NCBI GenBank assembly: GCA_036010965.1
Contig: DASCMO010000012.1
Location: 1-60,326 of the forward strand
Origin: GCA-2686265 sp036010965
Lineage (GTDB): Bacteria > Planctomycetota > UBA1135 > GCA-002686595
Reading direction: 5' to 3'
Length of the DNA: 60,326 nt
Positions 35,609-43,909 of the stretch are shown here, one piece after another. A model generated the notes under the pieces. It was not told the origin of the DNA and did no database searches. It saw only the letters and a list, made by a program, of their open reading frames with translations. Made by a program: the position numbers and the translations under genes. The number at the start of each line of letters is the position of its first letter. Positions within the stretch are counted from its first letter, which is position 1.

Positions 35609-36595
35609 ATGATCGTCCTCGTCACCGGAGCCGGCGGATTCCTCGGAGGACACCTGTGCGAGGTCCTCGCCGAGACCGGCTGCAGCGTACGGGCCATGGT
35701 GCGCCCGGGTCGGCCGGCGCCTGGGATCGCTGGCGAAGCGATCGAGATGGTCGAGGCCGACCTGCTCGACGAGCCGAGCTTGAGGAGAGCTCTGCGGGGT
35801 GCGGACGCCCTGGTGCACGCCGCGGCACGCACTGGCTACTGGTCGCGCCAGAACGATGAGCAATGGCGCATCAACGTCGACGGCACGACGGCCCTCTTGC
35901 GCGCAGCACAGAAGGCGAAGATCGAACGCATCGTGCACGTCTCCTCGATCGCCACCGTGGGCGCCACGCGGGAGGGGAAGCTCAGGCGCGAGAGCGATGT
36001 CTGGCAGGGCCCCGACCCCAACCGCATGCACTACGTGCTGACCAAGCGCGAGGCGGAGCAGCGCGCCCTGGCAGCGGCCTGGGCCGGCATGCCGGTGGTG
36101 GTCGTCAACCCCTGCATGCTGATCGGCCCGCCGGCCAGCGGCAGCCGCCCGACGGGCCTGATCCCCTCGGTGGCCGCCGGCGAGCGAGCCTGGGCCCCAC
36201 CCGGCGGCGTCTCGGTTGCGGACGTCGTCGACGTGGCGCGCGGGACGGCGGCAGCCCTCTCTCACGGGCGCATCGGCGAGCGCTACATCCTGGGTGGACA
36301 CAACCTCACCTGGCTCGAGCTCTTTCGCACGATCGCGACGGTGGCCGAGGTCAAGCCCGTACGCCGCACCCTGCCCCTTCCTCTAGTGCGCGCCCTGACC
36401 GGCGCGACCGCGCTGCTGGACATCGTGGGACTCGCGCGCCCGCCCTGGACGCCCGAACTCCTGCGCACCTTCGGCTGGAAGGCCTTCATGGACAGCGGCC
36501 GAGCGCGTTCGGAACTCGGCTATGCGTTCCGTCCCCTCGAGGAATCCATTCGTCGGACCCTGACCGCCCAAGGCGAGCCCGAAACCGCTCCCTGA
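35609..36595 (+). CDS. extended SDR, NAD-dependent epimerase/dehydratase family
   Basis: 328 residues. The N-terminal Rossmann motif GAGGFLGG and the catalytic YVLTK (Tyr-x-x-x-Lys) are present, with VHVSSIATVG between. Sequence such as VHAAARTGYW and VVVVNPCMLIGPP resembles dihydroflavonol-4-reductase-like and hopanoid-associated sugar epimerases (HpnA-like), but the substrate cannot be fixed. A strong AGGAGG lies at 35559-35564, 45 nt before this ATG, and is placed correctly for an out-of-frame ATG at 35569 instead. The start at 35609 is kept because it gives the normal N-terminus (MIVLVTGAGG). A short leader peptide or re-initiation is possible. Confidence 0.88.
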   Translation: MIVLVTGAGGFLGGHLCEVLAETGCSVRAMVRPGRPAPGIAGEAIEMVEADLLDEPSLRRALRGADALVHAAARTGYWSRQNDEQWRINVDGTTALLRAAQKAKIERIVHVSSIATVGATREGKLRRESDVWQGPDPNRMHYVLTKREAEQRALAAAWAGMPVVVVNPCMLIGPPASGSRPTGLIPSVAAGERAWAPPGGVSVADVVDVARGTAAALSHGRIGERYILGGHNLTWLELFRTIATVAEVKPVRRTLPLPLVRALTGATALLDIVGLARPPWTPELLRTFGWKAFMDSGRARSELGYAFRPLEESIRRTLTAQGEPETAP

Positions 36596-36712
36596 AGTGC
36601 AACGCACACCGCGCTTCGACCTCGCGGTCCCCCCTGGCGGCATGGACCGGCCGTCGACTTGTCCTGCTCGTCTCCGGTCCGAGGAGCGCCAGGGGCTAGA
36701 ATCTCGGGCATC

Positions 36713-39214
36713 ATGCTGACGCTCTCGCTGCTCTCCGCAATCCTCTCGCTGTCCCCAGGCATTACCCACGACGGACACGGGACACCACATGCGGCGCACG
36801 CGCCGCCCGCTCCTTCGCACGGCGACGCCCGCCAGGGCACGGCGGCCGAGGAGGAGCCGCTCTTCCTGTACGACTCCGCCGACGGTCAGGCCCGAGCAGG
36901 GATGCTGGCCTCTCCCGAGGCCTACGATCCGTCGATCGTCCTGCACGAGGGCGTCGAGTGGCGCGCCTGGCTGGAGTTCGTCCCAGACGCCGGGGATCTG
37001 TTGAAGGTCGTGCGCATGAAGCCCGACGGCTCCGAGGAGACCGTCACCCACTCGCCCGCCGACGGCTCCCAGCGCGCGCGCCCGACCCTCACCACCTGCC
37101 CCGACGGAACCCTCTGGCTGACCTTCGAGTCACGCACGGCCAACCACGGCGACTGGGACGTCGTGGCGCGACGCCTGCTGGAGGGCGACGGAGGCCCGCG
37201 GCCCCTGTTCCTGCGCACGCCGCGCTCCAACGAGGTCCACCACGCCGCTGCCGGAGCGGCAGACGGGAGCTTGTGGATCGCGGCCCAGCAGAGCGGCACA
37301 GGCCCCTCCGAGGTCGTGATCTGCAGGGTCGCTGACACGGACGAGGTAGAGGCCACGTGGAGGGCTGGCCCTGACTGGGAGACGATCAGCGCCTCGCCCC
37401 GCGGCGACTGGCAGCCAGACCTGTCCGTGGCTCCCGGCGGGGACGTGTGGGTGGTCTGGGACACCTGCGACGGTGCGGACTTTCATGTCGTCGCCCGCCG
37501 CTTCGACGGGAACGAGTGGGATGCTCTGACGGCAGTGGCCGCCTCGGACGCCTTCGAAGCGCGGGCGCGAGTGGCCCACGACTCGCGCGGCCGGACCTGG
37601 GTCGCGTGGGAAGAGGGCGCGCGCGGCTGGGGCCATCCCTACCGCGGCAACGCCCTGCTCTGGAACAACTCCACCGATGCCTCGGGCCCACTGCACCGCT
37701 TGCGACGCGTTCACCTGGCGACGCTCGACGAGCGCGGGCGAGTGCGCCACCTCGCGAAGCCACTCCCCATGCCGAGCTTCGACCGCGCCCGTCGCATGCC
37801 GAATCGGCGCGAGGGGGGCGAGGGCCTGGGCGTCTTCTACGAGCGGCCCGAACTCGTGATCGACGACCGCGACCGGCCCTGGGTCGTCTATCGGCACTTC
37901 TTCGAGCGCCAGCTCGGCTGCACCGACGCGGTCAAGCACCACGTCGAAGAGGGCTGGCGCGTGGACGCACGCTGCCTTGATGGGCCGGATTGGTCACCCC
38001 TGTACGCCTTCGATGTTCTCCAGCGTGACGGGACCCAGCGCCTGTCCCTGGCCGCCGCCCCCGACGGGCTGCTGGCCATCTGGACCACCGGGCGCACCGA
38101 CCGGCGCAAGGACCCGCTACCACGCGGGGTCGCCGTGGGACGCATCGTTCACGAGAGCGGCAGGGCGTCCCCGCGTCTGCGGGCACCGGTGAAGGTCGTG
38201 ATGCCCGAGGTGCGCCCGCGCGCGGCGGAGCGCCCGACAGCGGAGGTCGCCGGAGAGACGTTCACTCTGGTCTTCGGGGACCTGCACCGCCATACGGACC
38301 TGTCGCTCTGCTTCCCCTTCTTCGACGGATCCCTCGACGACGCCTACCGCTACGCCATGGAGGTGGCGCAGCTCGATTTCCTGGGCATCACCGACCACAC
38401 GCGCGACATCGACCGCGGCGCGGTTCAGAGCCAGCTCTGGTGGCGCTCGATCAAGAACGTCACGCGCCATCACGCCCCGGGGCACTTCATACCCTTCTTC
38501 GCCTTCGAGCGCAGCCACCGCGACACGGACCACAACGTGATCTCCCTGCGTGACGACATGCTCGCGAACTACCCCCCGCCCCTGCCCGAGTTCTGGGCGA
38601 CGATCACCGACGCGGACACGATCACCATCCCGCACTCGACGCCGAACGCCAAGGGGACCCCTTTCAACGGGAGGATCTGGGACTACCAGGACGACGCCCG
38701 GCGCCCGCTGCTGGAGGTCTACCAGGGATTTCGCGACACCAGCTCGCTGGCCGAGGCCCAGGTGCCTCTGGCCAAGGGCTACCACATTGGCCTGATCGCC
38801 AGCAGCGACCACCTGTCCACGAGCGCAAGCTACGCCTGCGTCTGGACCGACGAGGTCGAGCGCGAGGCCGTGTTCCGCTCCCTGCAGGCACGCCGGACCT
38901 TCGGCGCGACGGCGCCCATGCGGCTCGTGTTCCGCGCCGGAGCCCACTGGATGGGCGAGATCGTGAGCGTCGAGGGTCCGCTTGAGGTCACGATCGAGGT
39001 GGACGCCGACGCGCCCCTCGAGGAGGTCGAGCTGTGGATCGACGGCCAGGTGGTCGAGCGTTTCACGCCCGACGGGCGCCAGGTGAGCCTCTCGGCGACG
39101 ACCGTCCTTCCCCTGCCCGCTCCCGGACAGGAAAGCTACGCTTTCGTGCGCGTCGTGCGCGCCGACGGCCAGCGAGCCTGGTCCTCCCCGATCTGGTTCC
39201 ACTCAACCCCCTGA
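36713..39214 (+). CDS. secreted DUF3604/PHP-domain protein with N-terminal propeller
   Basis: 833 residues from the ATG at 36713 (MLTLSLLSAILSLSPG, a signal peptide); the open frame starts upstream at 36659. Residues about 60-500 look like a sialidase-type or BNR propeller (PDGTLWLTFESRT, DSRGRTWVAWEEG, DDRDRPWVVYRHF). The C-terminal 330 residues are the PHP-like DUF3604 domain with metal-binding clusters: FGDLHRHTDLSL, FLGITDHTRDID, TIPHSTPNAKGTPF, EVYQG and GLIASSDHLST. The family is probably a metal-dependent hydrolase or phosphoesterase. The substrate is unknown. A 69-nt gap separates it from the DUF1080 gene downstream, likely co-transcribed. Confidence 0.9.
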   Translation: MLTLSLLSAILSLSPGITHDGHGTPHAAHAPPAPSHGDARQGTAAEEEPLFLYDSADGQARAGMLASPEAYDPSIVLHEGVEWRAWLEFVPDAGDLLKVVRMKPDGSEETVTHSPADGSQRARPTLTTCPDGTLWLTFESRTANHGDWDVVARRLLEGDGGPRPLFLRTPRSNEVHHAAAGAADGSLWIAAQQSGTGPSEVVICRVADTDEVEATWRAGPDWETISASPRGDWQPDLSVAPGGDVWVVWDTCDGADFHVVARRFDGNEWDALTAVAASDAFEARARVAHDSRGRTWVAWEEGARGWGHPYRGNALLWNNSTDASGPLHRLRRVHLATLDERGRVRHLAKPLPMPSFDRARRMPNRREGGEGLGVFYERPELVIDDRDRPWVVYRHFFERQLGCTDAVKHHVEEGWRVDARCLDGPDWSPLYAFDVLQRDGTQRLSLAAAPDGLLAIWTTGRTDRRKDPLPRGVAVGRIVHESGRASPRLRAPVKVVMPEVRPRAAERPTAEVAGETFTLVFGDLHRHTDLSLCFPFFDGSLDDAYRYAMEVAQLDFLGITDHTRDIDRGAVQSQLWWRSIKNVTRHHAPGHFIPFFAFERSHRDTDHNVISLRDDMLANYPPPLPEFWATITDADTITIPHSTPNAKGTPFNGRIWDYQDDARRPLLEVYQGFRDTSSLAEAQVPLAKGYHIGLIASSDHLSTSASYACVWTDEVEREAVFRSLQARRTFGATAPMRLVFRAGAHWMGEIVSVEGPLEVTIEVDADAPLEEVELWIDGQVVERFTPDGRQVSLSATTVLPLPAPGQESYAFVRVVRADGQRAWSSPIWFHSTP

Positions 39215-39283
39215 CAGGCGCGCGCCTCCCCGGCGCACCGCGAGCCCACGCAAATCCGCCACTCTCACCCCGAAGAACAAGAC

Positions 39284-40009
39284 ATGAGCACCCGACCCAA
39301 GCTGTTCGCCGGCGCCCTCATTCTCGGCCTCTGCGCGGCAGCGACCCAGGACGAGCCCGCCGCACTCCCGCGCGCCTTCATCGACGGCACGGGACCCGGC
39401 TGGACCGCCCTGACCCTCAAGGACTTCGTCAACGTCAACGGCACAGACGACACCTGGTCGGAGAAAGACGGCTCGATCCTCTGCACAGGCGTGCCCCTGG
39501 GCGGCGCACGCACCGAGCGCATGCTTGACAACTTCGAGCTGGTCCTCGAGTGGCGCCACCACGCTCCCGCCGGAAACTCGGGAGTCTTCCTCTGGTGCCC
39601 CGAGGAGGCCTTCACCGACCTGCCGCCCGGCCAGCTCCCGCGCAGCGGGATCGAGGTCCAGGTCCTCGACCTGGCCTACGAGACCCGCTACGAGGAGAAG
39701 AATGGCAAGCCGTCCAACTGGTTCACCAGCCACGGCGACGTCTTCCCGGTCGGCGCGTCCTCGATGAAGCCCTTCGCACCTGCTGCGCCCAACGGCCGCC
39801 GCAGCTTCCCCTCAGCGCGTCTGACGCGCGGCGTGGGCGAATGGAATCACTACTACGTACGCGCCATCAACGGCGAGGTGCGCCTGTGGGTCAACGGCCA
39901 GGAGGTCTCGGGCGGAAGCGAGTGCAAGCCTTCCCGCGGCTACCTGGCCCTCGAGTCCGAGGGTTCCCTGGTCGAGTTCCGAAACCTGCGCCTGCGCGAG
40001 CTGCCCTAG
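39284..40009 (+). CDS. exported DUF1080 (3-keto-disaccharide hydrolase family) protein
   Basis: 241 residues with a signal peptide (LFAGALILGLCAAATQ). The DUF1080 beta-sandwich is recognised by WTALTLKDFVNVNGTDDTW, ILCTGVPLGGARTERMLDNF, LVLEWRHHAPAGNSGVFLW, SGIEVQVLDL, GEWNHYYVRAINGEVRLWVN and GYLALESEGSLVEFRNLRLR. Family members bind or hydrolyse sugars, including 3-keto-glycosides produced by Gfo/Idh/MocA oxidoreductases, so the two exported oxidoreductases in this window are plausible partners. Its stop codon TAG (40007-40009) shares CTAG with the stop of the convergent gene. Confidence 0.9.
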   Translation: MSTRPKLFAGALILGLCAAATQDEPAALPRAFIDGTGPGWTALTLKDFVNVNGTDDTWSEKDGSILCTGVPLGGARTERMLDNFELVLEWRHHAPAGNSGVFLWCPEEAFTDLPPGQLPRSGIEVQVLDLAYETRYEEKNGKPSNWFTSHGDVFPVGASSMKPFAPAAPNGRRSFPSARLTRGVGEWNHYYVRAINGEVRLWVNGQEVSGGSECKPSRGYLALESEGSLVEFRNLRLRELP

Positions 40010-41004
40010 GAATCCAGGATCCCGTCGAGCATCTCGATCAGGCGCTCGTTCTCCGTGCCGATCGCCTTGGCCTTCGCAGCGAACTTCTTGGCCGTCTCGG
40101 GGTCTTCGAGGAAGCGGTCGTTCCAGGCCGCCGCGTTCAGGTAGAAGCGGAAGGCCAGCTCCTGGTCCTTGATCGGGCCCAGGGCGTCGAGTTCAAGGAT
40201 GGCCTCGCACACGGCGCGCACCGCTTCCTCGCTGTCCACGGCCTCCATCTGCGCCGCCACGACGAGTTCCAGCAGTCCCTCGGCATTCTTGGGGTCCAGC
40301 TCGCGAGCCGCGCCAAGGACCTGCTCATCGGCCTGGCCCGCCGCCAGCAGGGCCTTGACCGCACGCAGCTTGCGTCCGGCGGCGTTCTCGGGGTCAAGCT
40401 CGAAGGCCGCCTTGACGGGAGCCACCAGGCGCTGGGCCACGGCCGAGTCGGAGTCGAGAGACTCGAGCAGAGCGACGGCCTGCTCCCAGACGCCGAGGCG
40501 CGCCTTGCCCTTCGCGGCGTCGAAGCGCTTCACCAGCTCCAGCACCTCCTCGAGAGCCTTGCGCCCCGACTCCCGCAGGGAGCGTAGGTGCTCGATGTAC
40601 TTCTCCGGACCGCCCGCCTGGTAGCCGGTCTTGCCGTACACGTCGCCGTCCGCCGTCATCAGCAGGCACGACGGGTAGCCGCGCACGCCGTACTTCTCCC
40701 GCAGCTCGTCGTTGCGCTCCGGGTTAGGAACGGCCGCCTTGGCCTCGTCACTGCGCGGGTAGTCGAGCGCCACGAGGACGTAGTCCTTGCGCGCCTCGAC
40801 CAGGAACTCCTCGTGAGAGAAGACCTCCTCATCCAGCTTGATGCACCAGCCGCACCAGTCGGAACCGGTGAAGTCCACGAACAGGTCCTTGTTCTCCTTG
40901 CGGGCCAGGGTCACCGCTTCGTCGAAGTCGTCCAGGAAGGCATCGCTGTTCCCCATGGCGGAGGGAGCGATAGCGAGGCAGGCCACGGTCAGGGTTTGCA
41001 ACAT
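40006..41004 (-). CDS. exported thioredoxin-fold protein
   Basis: 332 residues from ATG at 41004 (MLQTLTVACLAIAPSAMG, a signal peptide). The frame extends far upstream, antisense-like over the neighbouring gene, without sense. Residues about 22-135 form a thioredoxin fold with a canonical WCGWC site in FTGSDWCGWCIKLDEEVF, and the cis-Pro loop YGVRGYPSCLLMTADG. The remaining ~190 residues are helical with a TPR-like rhythm (AAFELDPENAAGRKLRAVKA, AARELDPKNAEGLLELVVAA). A periplasmic thiol-disulfide role is likely. Convergent with the DUF1080 gene; the two genes overlap by 4 nt. Confidence 0.88.
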   Translation of the reverse strand: MLQTLTVACLAIAPSAMGNSDAFLDDFDEAVTLARKENKDLFVDFTGSDWCGWCIKLDEEVFSHEEFLVEARKDYVLVALDYPRSDEAKAAVPNPERNDELREKYGVRGYPSCLLMTADGDVYGKTGYQAGGPEKYIEHLRSLRESGRKALEEVLELVKRFDAAKGKARLGVWEQAVALLESLDSDSAVAQRLVAPVKAAFELDPENAAGRKLRAVKALLAAGQADEQVLGAARELDPKNAEGLLELVVAAQMEAVDSEEAVRAVCEAILELDALGPIKDQELAFRFYLNAAAWNDRFLEDPETAKKFAAKAKAIGTENERLIEMLDGILDS

Positions 41005-41177
41005 TCGAATCGGTGCTCTCTTTGCTTCGGATCTGAATCGGTGGGCGTCGTGCCAGGCGCGCATGTGGCGCCCGGACAAGATACGCATGATAGGCACCGA
41101 ACGAAGGCGCTCTTTGACATTCACGGCTTCTGTACGTCTGGTCCCTGTAAGGCTCACGGCGAGGCCCCCACGATCGC

Positions 41178-43871
41178 CTAGAAAGAGACCTCCAGGCTGC
41201 CCTCGGGCGCCGGCAGGGCCATCAGGTCGAGCTCTACGGTCTGTGTGCCGTCGGGGGACACGAGCCGAACGTGGTGTGGACCCTCGCGGAAGGTCCAGGG
41301 ACGGAACGCCTCTCCGCGGATGCGCAGGGTGTAGAGCGGCTCGTCGGTCTCCCAATCGATCACCCCCACCACGGCTCCCGCCTTCCCCGCGAAGCGCAGC
41401 TCCGGCAACCAGGCCTGGGCGGCGCGCCCGTAGTTGTCGAACTGGTTCACCGTCCGCGGCCAGCCCGGATAGGGCCGCGCGTCGGGATCGGTCGGGTCGG
41501 CCCAGCGCGGCCAGCATTCCAGCGTGATGTCGCGCGTGTGCGGGTCGAGGCGCACGATCCCGTAACCCGGCGAGCGATCGTGGAGGGCCGCGGGCTCGTG
41601 GCCCGAGCGCACGGGGTTCGAGACCGCGTGGACCGTGACGTGGTTGCCGAAACCGTCGCGGAAGCGCCCCGTGTAGGCGGGCGCACCCTCCTCGCGCGCG
41701 AGGCCCGGCTGCGGTGGGAACCAGCGGCGCGGAAAAGTGTTCGCAACCGAGGGCACGCAGATCGCCCATCCGGCGTCATCCCACTCGTCGACGCCGTAGT
41801 GCACCAGGCTGGCCAGGTGCTGGTCGCCGGCCACGTGCAGCGCGAAGGCGCGGCGCAGCTCGCGCAGGGCGCGGTTGCGGCCCGTCTGCGGCCAGCCGTT
41901 GGAGTCACCGTCCGCTGCCTTGCGATCGTCAGCGGGGTACTCCCCTGGTTTTGGGATCACCAGGGACGGCACGACGCCGTCGCCGCGCGCCGAGGCCGGC
42001 AGGGTCGCCACGTTGGCGAATATCGTCTGGGAGAGGGCGACCTTCATCCAGGTGCCGCCGCTCCAGTCGGCGCTCCATTCCCGCAGGAACGCCAGCTGGC
42101 GCTCACCGAGCAGCACGGCACCGGGGACGTCTGCGCTCTTCGCGGCATCGAATCCAGGAGCCTGGAACCAACCATTGCGACAGTCTCCGTCGGGCACGGC
42201 CACGGTCGGCGAGGACTTGAACTTGCGGTCCTCGAGAATCGCAAAATCGATGCCACCATAGCGCAGGCTGGTGAAGTACACGCCGATCCCCTGCAGCACG
42301 GGCCGCGGATCGAACGGGTCGGGCAAGTGGCTGGTCTGGGTGCGCTCGACCATGCGCACAAATCGCGCAGGCATGCGATAGCCGCCATCGTCGGGCTTTT
42401 TCGCGTGACGCCCCCCTGCACCCCAGATGTTCCCGTGATAGACGTCGTGGTCGTCGGGGATCGTGATGCAGGGACGGTTCCGTGCCAGGTCGCCGAAGGC
42501 CCAGCACCATCGGTACCACTTATCGAGGTAGTCGAGACGGGCAGCGTCAGCCGGGTTGCGCTGGGCGCCGGTCAGATCGCCCTCATAGATCTGATCTCCC
42601 GAGAAGAACAGCAGATCGGGATCGTGGGCGGCCACGGCCTGCACGAGTTCGGTGTGCGGAAACCACACTCCCTCGCCATTCCAGCGGATCCCCCCCGTGA
42701 AGTGCTTGTTGCCCGTGAAGGCCGCCAGGACGAACGGACGCTCGGCCCGCGGCTCGGCGCGCACGACCCCCTCCCACGTGAACTCCTCGACCTCCTGGGG
42801 GCCCCTGCGCAGGCCGACGCGCACGCGGTAGGGCACGTCCTCGCGCGCGTCCCACTCGTCCACTCGCAAGAGGGCGTTGAAGGCGTCGGGGTCGCACTCG
42901 GCTCGGGCGATGGCACGCCAACCCCCGTCTCCATCGGGCACTTCCAGCGCCGCGTGGCGCGGGTCGGACACGCCCACGGGCGGGAGCTGCACCGTCATCT
43001 TGAGGGTGCCTCCGCTGAGGGTGTACTGGGTGGCGAGGATCGGCCCGAAGGTGCGCTCGGGGTGTCGCTCGACCTTCGCTCCTTCCAGTCCCCAGTCGCG
43101 GAACCAGTAGCCCGGCCCCTTGCCCTTCGGGCTGAGATGAGAGGCCAGGGCCACGTTGCCCTCCACCACGCGCGGATCGACACCGTCGAGGGACGCCAGG
43201 CTGAGCAGGGCTCCCGACTCCGCGTCGAGGACCATCAGGGAGAGGCGGTATCCGGTCGCGCTCGGCGCTCCAGAGAGCACGAGGTCCACGGGCCGAAACT
43301 CCCCTCCGCCGAAGCCAAAGCCCTCGCGCGCGTCCGCGGTCCACTCGGCGACCTCGTCGGCGTGCAGGCCTCCCGTTATGCTCCAGCCACCCTTCTTGAC
43401 GTTGTGCTCGAAGTCCCGAAAGACGGCCTGGCCACGCCCGTCCACGACGCACAGGATCCCGCCGTCGGGCGCCGGCCGGTGGTGACAGAGCGCCGTCAGG
43501 CGGTAGTCGATGCCCGTCCCTCCGGCACCGATCAGAAAGCCAGCCCAGGTGCCCTCGTCACCCACGGCAGGCTCCATGGCTCCGGTGCGGACGCGGACGC
43601 TGAAGCTCCCCGGCCGATCTGCCAGGGTTGCGGTCAACAGGTGCAGGGCGCGCACCGGGCGGCCCTGCCCGGACTCGACGCACTCGATGCGGCCGTCGGC
43701 GAGACGCCAGTCCTGGAGGCGATCTCCCCAGAACTCCGGGCCGATCCATGTGCGCGCCGTCTGAGTGGCGATCGGTGGCGTGTAGGCCTCAAGCGCAGGC
43801 TCCTGGGGCCAGGTGGGTCCGGTCGGGAGGAGCGCGAACAGAGCCGCCAAGAGCATCGGGGGGTGGATCAT
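41178..43871 (-). CDS. secreted PhoD-like metallophosphoesterase
   Basis: 897 residues from ATG at 43871 (MIHPPMLLAALFALLPTG, signal peptide). The N-terminal half is beta-rich and includes a LamG/DUF1080-like stretch (WIGPEFWGDRLQDW, FSVRVRTGAMEP, DYRLTALCHHRP). The catalytic half is PhoD-like: LFFSGDQIYEGDLTG, CITIPDDHDVYHGNIWG, LVIPKPGEYPADD, FALHVAGDQHLASLVHYG. These carry the metal ligands of the calcineurin-type phosphodiesterase/alkaline phosphatase fold. The C-terminus adds a small beta domain (ELDLMALPAPEGSLEVSF). An extracellular phosphoester hydrolase is likely. Only 38 nt separate its start from the divergent ASPIC/UnbV gene. Confidence 0.9.
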   Translation of the reverse strand: MIHPPMLLAALFALLPTGPTWPQEPALEAYTPPIATQTARTWIGPEFWGDRLQDWRLADGRIECVESGQGRPVRALHLLTATLADRPGSFSVRVRTGAMEPAVGDEGTWAGFLIGAGGTGIDYRLTALCHHRPAPDGGILCVVDGRGQAVFRDFEHNVKKGGWSITGGLHADEVAEWTADAREGFGFGGGEFRPVDLVLSGAPSATGYRLSLMVLDAESGALLSLASLDGVDPRVVEGNVALASHLSPKGKGPGYWFRDWGLEGAKVERHPERTFGPILATQYTLSGGTLKMTVQLPPVGVSDPRHAALEVPDGDGGWRAIARAECDPDAFNALLRVDEWDAREDVPYRVRVGLRRGPQEVEEFTWEGVVRAEPRAERPFVLAAFTGNKHFTGGIRWNGEGVWFPHTELVQAVAAHDPDLLFFSGDQIYEGDLTGAQRNPADAARLDYLDKWYRWCWAFGDLARNRPCITIPDDHDVYHGNIWGAGGRHAKKPDDGGYRMPARFVRMVERTQTSHLPDPFDPRPVLQGIGVYFTSLRYGGIDFAILEDRKFKSSPTVAVPDGDCRNGWFQAPGFDAAKSADVPGAVLLGERQLAFLREWSADWSGGTWMKVALSQTIFANVATLPASARGDGVVPSLVIPKPGEYPADDRKAADGDSNGWPQTGRNRALRELRRAFALHVAGDQHLASLVHYGVDEWDDAGWAICVPSVANTFPRRWFPPQPGLAREEGAPAYTGRFRDGFGNHVTVHAVSNPVRSGHEPAALHDRSPGYGIVRLDPHTRDITLECWPRWADPTDPDARPYPGWPRTVNQFDNYGRAAQAWLPELRFAGKAGAVVGVIDWETDEPLYTLRIRGEAFRPWTFREGPHHVRLVSPDGTQTVELDLMALPAPEGSLEVSF

Positions 43872-43909
43872 GGGCGGGCGATCGTAGGTTACCGGGTACC
43901 GTGAATGCC

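Noticed and set aside
40006..41769. Longer version of the thioredoxin gene reaching into the PhoD-like gene
   Set aside because: The extra N-terminal part is Arg/Ala-rich and overlaps a real gene in another frame; a signal peptide begins at 41004.
41271..43904. Very long open frame on the plus strand opposite the PhoD-like gene
   Set aside because: It is antisense to a gene with clear catalytic motifs, its translation is rich in Arg/Val/His/Gly without any recognisable domain, and such frames are expected in GC-rich DNA. The same applies to the long antisense frames at 73-1683 and 12499-14367.
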